This document shows positions 18,934-28,928 of a stretch of 64,000 nt of DNA, piece after piece. The position numbers were made by a program, and so were the translations under genes. The stretch comes from Vairimorpha ceranae (lineage: Eukaryota; Microsporidia; Nosematidae), in the NCBI RefSeq assembly GCF_000988165.1, contig NW_020169310.1, positions 1-64,000 on the forward strand, read 5' to 3'. How positions within the stretch are numbered: position 1 is the stretch's first letter; each line of letters starts with the position of its first letter. Under the pieces are notes generated by a model. That model had not been told where the DNA came from, made no database searches, and saw only the letters and a list, made by a program, of their open reading frames with translations.

Positions 18934-19434
18934 ATGAAAAATTACAAAGTTTTTAAAAATAAATACATCCTTATAGAAGATATAAAAGGAACACACCAAC
19001 CTTTTCATAAAGAATACACAAAACCACCACAACTATCACTAAATAGTAAACCTTTAGGATGTCCATTTCAAGAAAATAAAAAGTTTAAACCAAGCAGTAA
19101 AAAAAGAGGCCCGAAATCTGGATTTTGTGAAGTTTGCTATAATAAATTTACTGATTACGATTTACATGTAAGGGAATATGAACATAGAGAATTTGCTAGG
19201 GATTCTAATAATTATAAAAAAATTGATCATTTTATTTCTACGACTAAATTTTCAAGTGATGAAGAATGTGAAATTTCTAGTTCACCATTGGGAAGATTTA
19301 CAAGTTCAGCACAAGTTTGTGATTTTGAGCCTGTTTATGACAGAATATTACATTTAAGTAGAATAAGCACAGATAATAGTGAGAATTTAAATGATGTTGT
19401 AAATATTAAAGAATGGCTTAAATCACTAGAATAA
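18934..19434 (+). CDS. DBF4: Dbf4-type activator of Cdc7 kinase
   Basis: Dbf4 activates and targets Cdc7 kinase for origin firing. The 166-residue protein keeps little beyond the two conserved motifs. Motif M is KYILIEDIKGTHQPFHKEY (about 10-28), and the Dbf4 zinc finger is C65-x2-C68-x9-H78-x5-H84 within GFCEVCYNKFTDYDLH and EYEHREFA. A basic linker joins them and a Ser/acidic tail follows. The N-terminal BRCT-like motif N is absent, so it is a minimal form. The start is preceded by GGGACTCAGG, a G-run variant. Confidence 0.87.
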   Translation: MKNYKVFKNKYILIEDIKGTHQPFHKEYTKPPQLSLNSKPLGCPFQENKKFKPSSKKRGPKSGFCEVCYNKFTDYDLHVREYEHREFARDSNNYKKIDHFISTTKFSSDEECEISSSPLGRFTSSAQVCDFEPVYDRILHLSRISTDNSENLNDVVNIKEWLKSLE

Positions 19435-19569
19435 TAAATAATTGTTATTTTAAACAGTATTAGTATTGTATATTAAATTATAGTAGCGCATATTGAATAA
19501 ATGTATGTTAAAAACAGTAGTGTAGTATTTAAAATAATAATAATGTATATTTATTATTAAAAAATATTT

Positions 19570-20103
19570 TTAAAAATCATCAAGTTCTTCATTATACTCG
19601 TCAATCTTTCTTTTAATTTTACTACCTTCTACCCAATTTATAAAATCTTCCATAGCTCTACTAATAATTACACTCGGTTCTGTTACAACTTTATGCCCAA
19701 GCCTAATGTGCCCATGTTCTACAAATCTTGTTGCATCAATAAAATTCTCTACCATTTTATTTTTCTTTAAAAGCATTGGAAGCCTACGCTCACAAAAATC
19801 AGACACTGATATTTTAGTACAATCAACTAATTTTTTATTAGAAATTAGTCCTAAATCATACAATCTATTTACCAGTTTAGTACTGATGGTCTTTTTGGTG
19901 TAGTCATTGTCTTTAAGCCTTGATAGCATTTCAGTAATCTTTCTAATTTTACCCACTATTTGATTGTATCGTGTATATTCTTCCCTATCTTTTAGATTAT
20001 ACTTTCCTATAACAAAATGTTCTCTTGTAGTATTTGTATTCTTCCATTCTAAAAAATTAACTTTTTTTAGTAGCTTTTGTTCATGGTATCTTAGTTGTCT
20101 CAT
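19570..20103 (-). CDS. IMP3: Imp3, U3 snoRNP protein
   Basis: Imp3 is an S4-fold protein of the SSU processome that helps U3 snoRNA pair with pre-18S rRNA. The 177-residue protein is near full length and closely matches the family. It starts MRQLRYHEQKLLKKVNFLEW and contains YTRYNQIVGKIRKI, LVNRLYDLGLI, and the S4 part FCERRLPMLL with ATRFVEHGHIRLG. It ends SKIKRKIDEYNEELDDF. ATG 20103 follows CCCTGCAA. Confidence 0.96.
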   Translation of the reverse strand: MRQLRYHEQKLLKKVNFLEWKNTNTTREHFVIGKYNLKDREEYTRYNQIVGKIRKITEMLSRLKDNDYTKKTISTKLVNRLYDLGLISNKKLVDCTKISVSDFCERRLPMLLKKNKMVENFIDATRFVEHGHIRLGHKVVTEPSVIISRAMEDFINWVEGSKIKRKIDEYNEELDDF

Positions 20104-20737
20104 TTGCAGGGTGGAAAAACAACAAAACTGTTATAAAATAAGATTTAAATATTAATATAGTTTATGTACAGAATTTAACTGCAGAGAAAAAGACAATTTT
20201 TTAAAGTAACATTTATAAAAATTTGTAGTTTTTTGACAAATCTTAATTCACTTAATCTTTTATTTAAAATTGTAATGTATCATAATACAGTTATAAAATG
20301 AAGCTGAAATAAAATAGTTAAACATATTTTATTACAATTTTACTTTTTGTAAAATTTAATTATTTAAAAAACTTTGCTTTAAAAAAAAGTAAAATCTTTT
20401 GTTAGATTAGATGCCATTTTCTAAAAATAAATATTGCATTTACAATAGCAGTATTTTATTAATATTTAGTTAAGAATTAAACAAATGTCGTATTACAAAT
20501 GTGCGTGTCGTAGTAGTTCACTCACCTTATACTTTAAGATGCAATCTTACTGGATACTAAAATATATAATAATTATTCACGAGAGGGGATAAAAAAACTA
20601 AATTAAAACAATTAAGACAATACATTTACCTTATAGAACGTTATTGATTAAATTTTAACTAAATAAAAAATTTCTTTAATTAAAAAAATGATTTCTAAAA
20701 AAGGAAACTAATTATTATTAAATTTACAAAACAACTA
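20104..20737. other. AT-rich spacer, no gene seen
   Basis: 634 bp. A slightly GC-richer patch at about 20498-20560 (GTGCGTGTCGTAGTAG) was examined and shows no frame or clear stem. Confidence 0.45.
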
Positions 20738-21011
20738 TCAATCAAAATATGTCGTGTACACAAAATAAGAAATAAAGTCAAAAAATAATGTAAGAAAATC
20801 AATCCATAAAAAATATTCAATAGTATCAGCAATTTTCTTTAGCCGTAATTCTTGATAAAGTTCTTTATTATTCTCGCCTTTCATCGCCTTGTCATGCTCT
20901 TTACCATCATTTTTTTTATTAGTTACAGCTTCAGGACTAGCATTTTTTAGTTCATCAAACGTCTGCATGCATATAAATTTTATAAACTATCAAAAATAAA
21001 ATTAACTGCAT
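20738..21011 (-). pseudogene. Frameshifted small secreted/membrane protein, paralogue of the gene at 22738-23022
   Basis: An open frame from 20968 (76 aa) begins at FDELKNASPEAVTNKKNDGKEH, which matches FELQNIGDNAVSNKQNNGPEH of the paralogue, and ends in a hydrophobic segment, but it lacks a signal peptide. A signal-like start (MQLILFLIVYK) lies just upstream at 21011 in another frame. A net one-base difference, for example in the AAAA run near 20978, would join the two parts. The copy may be a pseudogene, or the window may hold a sequencing indel. Function is unknown. It was probably a short secreted protein with a C-terminal membrane segment. Confidence 0.65.
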
Positions 21012-21579
21012 AATTATGGTTACATGAATTTTTAAATTTTTAAATATTTAAGATAAATTTGCATAATATGGTGTTGTAAATATTGTCTGTGTCAGTTAAA
21101 TAAACATTAAAAAAAAGTTAATCATAATTTAATAAAGATTTAAATTAAGAATATTTAATGTTATTTATAGCAAACAAAAAAATAAGCAATTATGATTAAT
21201 ACAAATTAATTAAATTTCTATTTTTGCATAATGTATTAACTTCAAAGAAAAAGAACATACATTTATAGAAACTTGTTATTTCCTTTATATTTTTATATTT
21301 TTAAGGGTTTGTAACTAATCGTAAGACAGTTATAAGATGATGTTGCACTTAAATCACACAGAACATGATTTATAATAAATTTTATTTTTTGTTAAAAATT
21401 TAACAGATTTTATTAAATTCTAAATTTTGTTATGAAAAAATAAACGTGCTTATTTTTTGTCAATACACCATCTTCAGAAAAATTGATAATACAATTAAAA
21501 TAACTGTTATATTATGTAAATAAATAAAAGAAGATTTTCAAAAATTGTTGTTGTATACAAATGTATTTCTAGGAGTTTT

Positions 21580-21673
21580 AACACGTGTTGCACCAAATAG
21601 TGGTGTCTACAAAATTTTTATTTTTTACCCTTAAAAAAGAAATTTCGAATGTTCAGAAAGAAAAAAACTCAAA
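21580..21673 (+). repeat. Left terminal inverted repeat of Merlin copy 3
   Basis: It starts AACACGTGTTGCACCAAA and pairs along its whole length with 22536-22628, with roughly 13-14 mismatches and one gap. The outer limit is uncertain by a few bases. No clean target-site duplication was seen. Confidence 0.85.
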
Positions 21674-22535
21674 AGCTTGAATTTAATTTTGTTGCTTTAA
21701 ACGAATAGTTTTTAGTGAAAAACTGCGAATAAATAATTTTTATTGAGTCTGATTTAATAAAAGTTTTAGGCAAGTTATTAATGGATGATCTTTATAATTG
21801 TTAATTAGCATGTTTTAACTGGATATGGATTAATGCTTCTTAGTTCTACGTCTAAAAGGTATATAAGCTTTTAAACCAGACAATGTTCCTTCAATGGTAT
21901 TTGTATGAGCTTTTGTTCTTTAAACCATTTGCTGTGATTAACAGTTTTGTGCACATATACACATTCATTTAAGCTATTATAGTTTTTCCAACAATTGCTG
22001 TAAATTGTTGTATCTTTTTTTACCAGATTTTTGATTTTAATTTAAGTTTAGACATGTTCCTATTATCTACTTGAAATAATAAAACTTCTTTATTCTCTTC
22101 TTTTTTAACTAAACCAAACATCAAGACACCGTTAACTATATATCCTTTTTCCTATTTTTGATTCATCTATTTCTATAATTTCATCAAGATTTCTAATATA
22201 ATTTTTATTACTATAAAATTTATCAACTAATACTTTTGACAGTTTTTTTAAATTCGATAAGCTTTGATTTGATTTATTCTTAAAATATATGCTATCGCAC
22301 CGATAGGTGTTTTAATAATCCACAGTTATGTTATTCTCAAAACCTTATATTTTTTAACTTTAGTACTCAAAAAAATAGAATGCTTCCATAAACAAATTTG
22401 TTTTCTATAAAGTTAGCAAAACCTATTATTACATCTTATAAACTCATATTTGTTTCTTCTAACATATTTAACTACTTCTTTACAGTAAAAACAGACATTT
22501 CCATAAACTATATAAAATTTATTTAAAATCAAACA

Positions 22536-22628
22536 TTTGAGTTCTTTCTTTCTAAACATTTGAAATTTCATTTTGAAGAGTAACAAATAAAAATTTTGCA
22601 GACCCTACTTTTTGGTACAACTCGTGTT
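22536..22628 (-). repeat. Right terminal inverted repeat of Merlin copy 3
   Basis: Read inwards on the minus strand it begins AACACGAGTTGTACCAAA, matching the left repeat. Confidence 0.85.
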
Positions 22629-22737
22629 CTTTAACCGTATTTCCACTCTAAATTAATTTTAATTATTTTCTATGAAGAAAAAATATATAAATTAATTTAT
22701 TTAAATTACAAAAATAAAATAGAAAATTAAGAAAAAT

Positions 22738-23022
22738 TTATTTGGATAAATTATATAAGCAGTACGAATAATAAAAAATAGTGCAAATAACACTTGTACT
22801 ATAAATTACTTTTGTATAATATTCTATCTTATAAATATTTTTCTCTATCCATGATTCTTGTGTAGATTCTATACTAGATTCTTCAACTATTAAAGTAACA
22901 TGTTCTGGACCATTATTTTGTTTATTACTTACTGCATTATCACCAATATTTTGTAATTCGAAAGACGCTTTCGTGCAAAAAATTCCACAAAATGTTATCA
23001 TTAAAATAAATATAAATCGCAT
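22738..23022 (-). CDS. Small secreted/membrane protein of unknown function
   Basis: 94 residues. The signal peptide MRFIFILMITFCGIFCTKA leads into FELQNIGDNAVSNKQNNGPEH, a Glu/Ser-rich middle, and a hydrophobic C-terminal stretch (VIYSTSVICTIFYYSYCLY) that could be a membrane anchor. ATG 23022 follows CCCCCCAGTA, a strong local start signal. It is the intact paralogue of the frameshifted copy at 20738-21011, on the other side of a Merlin element. Such small lineage-specific families are common in microsporidia. No function can be assigned. Confidence 0.78.
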   Translation of the reverse strand: MRFIFILMITFCGIFCTKASFELQNIGDNAVSNKQNNGPEHVTLIVEESSIESTQESWIEKNIYKIEYYTKVIYSTSVICTIFYYSYCLYNLSK

Positions 23023-24368
23023 TACTGGGGGGTATACTGATTTTGTAAAAATAAAAAATTTTATATTTAATTAAAACAATATTTAAAATAGGTTTGAGAA
23101 GCTTAAATTTTAAAATTTGTCTTTGAAAAGAGAACAAAATATCGCTGTGGTATTATCAATAACACAAAGTTGTGCCAAAATAAAATTAATTTGGGGTTAG
23201 AATAGACCGATCTATTGTTCTATTCTTATGATTTATATATATATTTTTCTATTAATTTAATCTCAATATTTCACAGATTAACAAAAATGAAAAGAAAACC
23301 AAAGAACTACAGTGAAAGAAGTAATAGATTAGATAATTTGAGACAATACCATAAGGCCTCATGCCATGATTATGACATCATGAAATTTTTAAAATAAATA
23401 TTTTATAAATTTATTAAAAATATATTTTACCAGAGATAGCTTCTATGGACTACGTCAATCACAAAGATCTACTACAAAGTATGATTTTATGCGCCAGGCT
23501 TGAGTCACTTAGATTGGTCAACTTAATAATTTTTGCACTAAATGAAAAAATTATTTTTTTAAAATAAAAAGATAGTAAAAATTATTTAAACTATAAAGTG
23601 ACAAAAGAAGAAAATCCAACATGTTTACTGCATGAATACATCTCTTTATTAATAATTTTAGCTTAGGGTTGACTTAAAATACAAATTGCTATAGAAGTCA
23701 AATACAATAATATTTTAACAAAAAAAGATTAATTTTTATAGTTAAAGTGTAAATGACTATTTTTTTTTTATTTCTACAAGAAATATACAAATAATGTAAC
23801 ATCTGGTAATGTGTGGGCAGTGTAGTAATTATTTTACTAACCGTATAAAATAAACACGAATCTTAATATTTAAATTAAGATCTATATACAAGAGAGTAAA
23901 AGATTTACTATAGAAGAAGTAAATGTATAAATTATTAGGGCCAATAAGCTAAAGATAAGTAATGAATTGATTAGTAAATATTATTTAAACAAATAAATTA
24001 TAAGCAAATTTTAAAGGAAATATAAAATACACTCAAATGCTAAAGTTAATATTTTTCAATAAATAACAATATTATATTCATTCTAATTATTTAATATAAA
24101 TTAACTTCTTACTCTAATCTAGTTTTTTATGTATATCTTACTAAACAAGTGATCTAAAAAGTCTTTATACAAGTTGTAATATATTAATACATTCAGAAAA
24201 AGTGCTGTGTAAAACATAAAGGGTTTTTAAAGAAAAGCAATTTATAGTCTAAAAAGGAGAACGTAACCAATAACGCATAATTTCTATTAAAAATAAATAG
24301 AGATTCTTTGTAAATGCATTTTCAGTAGGTTACATTAGCAATAATAACAAAAATGCATTTGTAATATT
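23023..24368. other. Long spacer with a small inverted repeat and a GC-richer patch
   Basis: An 8-bp inverted repeat AGAATAGA/TCTATTCT lies at 23199-23226. A somewhat GC-richer patch at about 23430-23535 is followed by AATAATTTTTGCA. I could not match it to any snRNA or tRNA. No supported open frame exists in the 1.35 kb. Confidence 0.4.
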
Positions 24369-24698
24369 TTAATTAATTGTATTTAATATTTTTTCTATTT
24401 GTTTGTCATCTCTTCCCAATTCAAGAATTTTACTTTGTATTTTTGTCATAGAATTTTGTTTTATATTTGTTTTATTGAGTAATAATCCATTTTTATTAAT
24501 TTTAATATCACAATCTTCTTTAAGTTCATGTTCTAATATGTAATTACACAGTATTTCAATAGATTCATCTACTGTAAGTGTTGTCTCTATATATAAATGT
24601 GTGTATTTTAATTTACTATTTGTATTTAACAAGATGAATGTGTCTCTTTTTGTGACTAGTGGAAATACAATATTTGTGGATGTAGTAAATATTTTCAT
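24369..24698 (-). CDS. Unknown small protein (109 aa)
   Basis: ATG 24698 follows CCCTT, which supports a real gene. The protein alternates beta-like segments (TNIVFPLVTKRDTFILLN, YTHLYIETTLTVDESIEILCNYIL) with a charged helical C-terminus (TKIQSKILELGRDDKQIEKIL). It has no signal peptide, metal-binding cluster or family motif that I recognise. It lies alone between a 1.3-kb spacer and an AT-rich minisatellite. Confidence 0.68.
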   Translation of the reverse strand: MKIFTTSTNIVFPLVTKRDTFILLNTNSKLKYTHLYIETTLTVDESIEILCNYILEHELKEDCDIKINKNGLLLNKTNIKQNSMTKIQSKILELGRDDKQIEKILNTIN

Positions 24699-24964
24699 AA
24701 GGGAAAATAGACAAATGTAATAATTTGACTTAAGATTGGTAATATCACAAACAAATAATCTATTAGATTTAAAAGATAATTACAAGATTTTATTACAATT
24801 TTAGTATAAATTATTGTTTCGTACTAATCACACAGTTAATAACAAAAATTTGATTAAATTATTAATTTGTATATTTAAGTTTTATTTATCATTAGTAGGA
24901 TTAAACATAACATATGTTTATTTTTAAAAAGTAAAAAATAATTTTATATACACTTTTAATAATG

Positions 24965-25275
24965 TATTTCTTAACATTAAAAAAATATTTGTATATTTTT
25001 CAATACTAAGAAATTAATATTGTATTTTCTTAACAAAAAAAATTATTTGTATATTTCTTAACAATAAAAAATATTTGTATATTTCTTAACAATAATAAAA
25101 ATTATTTGTATTTTTTTAACAAAAAAAATTATTTGTATATTTCTTAACATTAAAAAAATATTTGTATATTTTTCAATACTAAGAAATTAATATTGTATTT
25201 TCCTAACGATAATAATAAATTAATATTGTATTTTCTTAACAATAATAAAAATTAGTATTGTATTTTTTTAACAAT
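24965..25275. repeat. AT-rich minisatellite with a 173-bp higher-order unit
   Basis: Variants of TTTGTATATTTCTTAACAAT, 25-40 bp each, recur across the block. A 70-bp stretch at 24965-25034 reappears at 25138-25207 with one mismatch, giving a 173-bp higher-order period. The array ends near the 3' end of the SRP68-like gene, read on the minus strand. Confidence 0.8.
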
Positions 25276-25352
25276 AATTAGAAATTAATTGGTTTATACA
25301 ACTATATATTTTTTATTAAATTTAATAAATAATCTTGTAATATAAATTATAT

Positions 25353-26267
25353 TTATTTTATATTCATTTTCTCTAAAAGTTCATTAATATTTTTATTATC
25401 ACTTGGATATTTAATATAGTCATATGCTATATCATAAAATTCAGGTAGAAAAGGTACATTATCAACTTGATTACCAGAAGGACTAAAAAAGCTTTTAAGA
25501 ACATTAATTAGATCTTCTCTTATATCATTCTTACTTTTAATATTTTTACAACTTTTAATTTCATCTTCTACATCTACAAATACACACAAGTCAAGATCGG
25601 AATTAAAATCAGTAAAAAATGTCAAAATATTTTCTAATTCAATTTGTAATTTTTTTAAATATTCAGACTCAACATAATTTTCGGACAAAAAGTTTAGAAA
25701 CTGTTCTACTACTTTATAAATAACTTTTAATTTATTTCTTAAGCAGTTAATTCTAGTATTATTTTTTTTTAAAAGCTTCTTAAATGCTAGTATTTTACTT
25801 TCTATCTTATTAATGTATATAATAAGCTGATTATTAAATTTTTTATCTTCTACCACATATTTTTTATTAATATAGTCATTTTTCTTTTTTTCGGTGTTAA
25901 ATAATATTTCAATATCATGCCACATATATTTAGACTTTACAGTGGTGATATCAAAATTAAGATTATTTAAAAGCTGATCGAACTCATTTACAAAGGAATC
26001 AAATTCTTCGAGTTGGCTTCTGAGATTTAGTATTTTTTTTATATCCTTTTCTAAAAGACAAGTCATGTATTCGGTGTATAATCGATTAGTAGATAATTTT
26101 ATATTTTTTTTAAGGTATTTATTAGAATTAAGTAAATAATGTTTACAAGTATTTAACTCCAATTTATTAATATTTGTATCCTTATGTTTAAGCATTAATG
26201 CTTTGTATTCTTTTGATGGGAACAAATATTTTTTTCTGTTTTCATTTATAATTTTAAAAATGTCCAT
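25353..26267 (-). CDS. SRP68-like signal recognition particle subunit
   Basis: The 304-residue protein starts at MDIFKIINENRKKY, directly after CCCTC. A longer frame to 26321 lacks that signal. It is Lys/Asn-rich and alpha-helical. The N-terminal third has RLYTEYMTCLLEKDIKKILNLRSQLEEF, and the C-terminus reads FLPEFYDIAYDYIKYP. That resembles the C-terminal SRP68 motif KPxFFDxALNxVxxP, which binds SRP72. SRP68 binds SRP RNA in ER targeting. At half the usual length (about 600 aa) this would be a reduced form. The match rests mainly on one motif, so another helical protein is possible. Confidence 0.5.
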   Translation of the reverse strand: MDIFKIINENRKKYLFPSKEYKALMLKHKDTNINKLELNTCKHYLLNSNKYLKKNIKLSTNRLYTEYMTCLLEKDIKKILNLRSQLEEFDSFVNEFDQLLNNLNFDITTVKSKYMWHDIEILFNTEKKKNDYINKKYVVEDKKFNNQLIIYINKIESKILAFKKLLKKNNTRINCLRNKLKVIYKVVEQFLNFLSENYVESEYLKKLQIELENILTFFTDFNSDLDLCVFVDVEDEIKSCKNIKSKNDIREDLINVLKSFFSPSGNQVDNVPFLPEFYDIAYDYIKYPSDNKNINELLEKMNIK

Positions 26268-26594
26268 GAGGGCAAAAATAAAATAAAAAAATTCATTAAG
26301 CATAATTTGCATAAATAACACGAGAAATATTTGTAGTTTTTAAAATGGGAATATTTGTAATTTTGAGATAGGCTTGTAGGAATAATAGAGTCATGTCAAT
26401 ATTTCTTTTACTATTGCTGATATTATTGACATTTAGAAATATAAAAAATATTTAAAACCTAAATCCATGTTTTGTTCCAACAAGGTTTAGTCTATAATGT
26501 TTAAGAATTTAGTGATTTTTATAAGCTATAAAAGTTACTATATGCCTTATAAGTTATGCAATAAAGTAAAAAAATCTTATATTTTTTTACCCCC
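26268..26594. other. Divergent promoter region between the SRP68-like gene and DBP5
   Basis: 327 bp of AT-rich sequence with C-runs at both start codons (CCCTC on the minus strand, CCCCC at 26590-26594). No other structure was seen. Confidence 0.5.
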
Positions 26595-27860
26595 ATGAAC
26601 AATCAAAAAGTTCAAAGTGCCTACGAGGTAGCAAAGGAACTTTACGAAGATATAAAAAAAGATACAGAATATATTTGTAATAATAAAGATGTTGAATCTA
26701 TTCAAATGATAAATAGAGATAAATTTTTGGCTGTAGAAAGATTTGAGGAAATGCAACTAGGAAAAATTCTTCAAGCATTGTACGATTTAGGCCATGAACA
26801 CCCAAGTCAAGTACAAAAACTGGCCATTCCTGCTATTAAAAGTCAAAATGATGTAGTAATACAAAGTCAAAGTGGAACAGGAAAAACAATAGCATTTTTA
26901 GTTGGACTTCTTACTTCTATTGAAAAAGGAAAGGGTACACAGGCTGTTATTATCAGTCCTACAAGAGAATTAAATATGCAAATATACGATGTAACACTAA
27001 AACTAACAAAATATAACGAAATAGAAACCTTTTTGGCTTTAAAAGACAAAAATTTTGATAAAAATCATTATGAAATTATTTTAGGCACCCCTGGTTCTGT
27101 ACTTTCTCTCGTAAATAGAAGACTTTTTGACTTTAAAAATTTAAAATTTTTTGTACTAGATGAAACAGATGTGTTACTTGATAAGACAACGATGGGAACA
27201 CAAACATTTAGACTTTTACAGGCCTTTAAAACAGCAAAAAAGGTTTTTATTTCTGCAACTTACAATGATGATATAAAAAAGACTATTGATGCTTACGCTC
27301 CTGATTGCGTAAAATTGTATCAAAAACAAAATGCTAAACCAGATGAAATAAAATTGTATCATATTGATGTTAGTTATAAAGACAAGGTCAGGACATTACA
27401 ATCTTTGTATGAATTATTAACTGTAGGACAAGTTATTGTTTTTGTATCAAAAAAGGCAACGGTGAAAAAACTTGAAAAAATTCTTGTTGCGGATTCAAAC
27501 TCTGTATCTATTTTGCATGGCGATCTTTTGCCTGAAGAAAGAGATTTTACCGTTGAAAAGTTTAAAACGGCAGATACAAAAATATTGGTTACTACAGATG
27601 TATTTTCAAGGGGCATGGATATCCCACAAGTTAATTTAATTATAAATTTTGATCTGCCTTATTATGAAGATAAATTACTTTTAGAAACTTATATTCACAG
27701 AATAGGACGATCTGGTAGATTTGGTCGTACTGGTTTTGTAATCGATATGATAGGAGGAGGTAAAGAATTTAAAGATTATATTCAAATTCAAGAAGAACTA
27801 AAAACTATTTCTAAAGGATTTACAATTGAAGAATTACAAAATGTAAATGTGGATGAATAA
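26595..27860 (+). CDS. DBP5: DEAD-box mRNA-export helicase Dbp5/DDX19-like
   Basis: 421 residues with the full helicase motif set: Q motif GHEHPSQVQ, Walker A SQSGTGKT (91-98), PTREL (122-126), TPGS (165-168), DETD (189-192) in place of DEAD, SAT (220-222), RGMDIP (338-343) and HRIGRSGRFGR (367-377). HEHPSQVQKLAIP, QSQSGTGKT and VSILHGDL favour Dbp5, which strips proteins from mRNA at the cytoplasmic face of the nuclear pore, over eIF4A. ATG 26595 directly follows CCCCC. The Ala-to-Thr change in DEAD occurs in some functional helicases, so activity is not excluded. Confidence 0.82.
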   Translation: MNNQKVQSAYEVAKELYEDIKKDTEYICNNKDVESIQMINRDKFLAVERFEEMQLGKILQALYDLGHEHPSQVQKLAIPAIKSQNDVVIQSQSGTGKTIAFLVGLLTSIEKGKGTQAVIISPTRELNMQIYDVTLKLTKYNEIETFLALKDKNFDKNHYEIILGTPGSVLSLVNRRLFDFKNLKFFVLDETDVLLDKTTMGTQTFRLLQAFKTAKKVFISATYNDDIKKTIDAYAPDCVKLYQKQNAKPDEIKLYHIDVSYKDKVRTLQSLYELLTVGQVIVFVSKKATVKKLEKILVADSNSVSILHGDLLPEERDFTVEKFKTADTKILVTTDVFSRGMDIPQVNLIINFDLPYYEDKLLLETYIHRIGRSGRFGRTGFVIDMIGGGKEFKDYIQIQEELKTISKGFTIEELQNVNVDE

Positions 27861-28249
27861 AATTACTTTTATTTTTGTTTGTTGTAATGAAGCCTTTCTG
27901 CCAGCAAGTTAGGTGAAAAATATTATTAGCTTAATAATATAAACATATATTTTTTCTGTAGCTTTTTCACATATTTTATGAATAGAATTCTTGATTTTTA
28001 GTTGTAAGTTAAAAATGTCGAAAAATAATAATATTTAATTTAATAAATTTTTAATAATTTTCTGATCGATGCGGGAAAATAGAAAATCAAATGAAATATC
28101 TTTTAATTTAAAAAAATTGCAACTACCTTTTGATTTAAAAAAACTACAACTACTTTTTTAAAGATTATCTACACAACCTTAATACTTTATTATTGTATAA
28201 AAAATAATTTAAAAAAAAAATAAAAATAAAAAGTTTATTGTTAAAAAAT

Positions 28250-28530
28250 AAAAAACAGCAACAGAAGAAAAACCACCAGGTCACCAAAAACTCCACTGTA
28301 AAACCAAAACATCAATATTGCGCTTGCACACCAGCATACCTTTACGGCCTTGCTTATAGGAGAAAAGAACGTTCCCTTAGGATACAGAATCCTCGGTCTA
28401 CTTAAAGACCATCTCTCACATTAAGTGAGTGCACAGAACAACATCGCCTGGCTCAATACACCATTTAAGAACACAACTCAGTTCAGCGGGGCGATACAGC
28501 AACAGTATCATGCCTGACCTCCCGTAGGTC
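28250..28530 (-). ncRNA. Candidate structured RNA in a GC-rich island
   Basis: About 280 bp with base composition far from the flanks and stops in all frames. It holds a chain of perfect short hairpins: GGAT/ATCC (28376-28393 region), GGTCT/AGACC, CTCAC/GTGAG (about 28415-28430), GATAC/GTATC, and GACCT/AGGTC near 28517-28531. A longer-range pairing ATCGCC/GGCGAT is also possible. The minus strand is preferred because it runs into T-rich tracts (TTTTTTATTTTTT) below 28255, like a Pol III terminator. The size would suit RNase P, MRP, U3 or SRP RNA, but I could not match conserved cores of any. Confidence 0.4.
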
Positions 28531-28928
28531 AAAATTAAAAAAAATTTAAGAATAAATTTAAATGTAATAAAGATTTAAAGTATGTAAATCTTATAAAGAT
28601 ATAAACTCAGATTTTATATAAATTAAATAAACACTTCGAAATACAGCTACTAAATTAATTATATAAAAGTTTTTATCGCACGTAAAATTATTAAAATGCT
28701 TATAAAAGTTGAATATTTAAGATTGATAATATTAATAATTAATTTTTTTATAACATGCTGTATAAAAATTAATATAACTCTTTACAATAAAAAACTCAAC
28801 TCACAAATAAAATACATGCATATTATAAATGACGAAATAATACAAAGTATTTTTATAAATTAAATTTGTATTTACAAAAAACTGACAATTAAATAAAAAT
28901 TCACATAAAAAATTTAATTCCCATTGAC

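Larger units (their letters stand above)
21580..22628 (-). mobile_element. Decayed Merlin (ISXO2-like) DNA transposon with long terminal inverted repeats, copy 3
   Basis: Reading leftwards, the conserved blocks appear in order. DEIIEIDESKIGKR is near 22150-22190, followed by VNGVLMFGLVKKEENKEVLLFQVDNR. Next is TTIYSNCWKNYNSL near 22000, then VYVHKTVNHSKWF, and AHTNTIEGTLSGLKAYIPFRR near 21850-21930. The second catalytic Asp is Asn here (SNCW for SDCW), and frameshifts break the frame. Terminal inverted repeats of about 94 bp delimit a 1049-bp element. It sits exactly between two paralogous small genes (20738-21011 and 22738-23022). Confidence 0.88.

Noticed and set aside
23215..23397. 60-codon frame ending in a basic, His/Tyr-rich peptide
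   Set aside because: No C-run before any of its Met codons, no recognisable motif and an isolated AT-rich setting; it may be a very small gene but cannot be supported.
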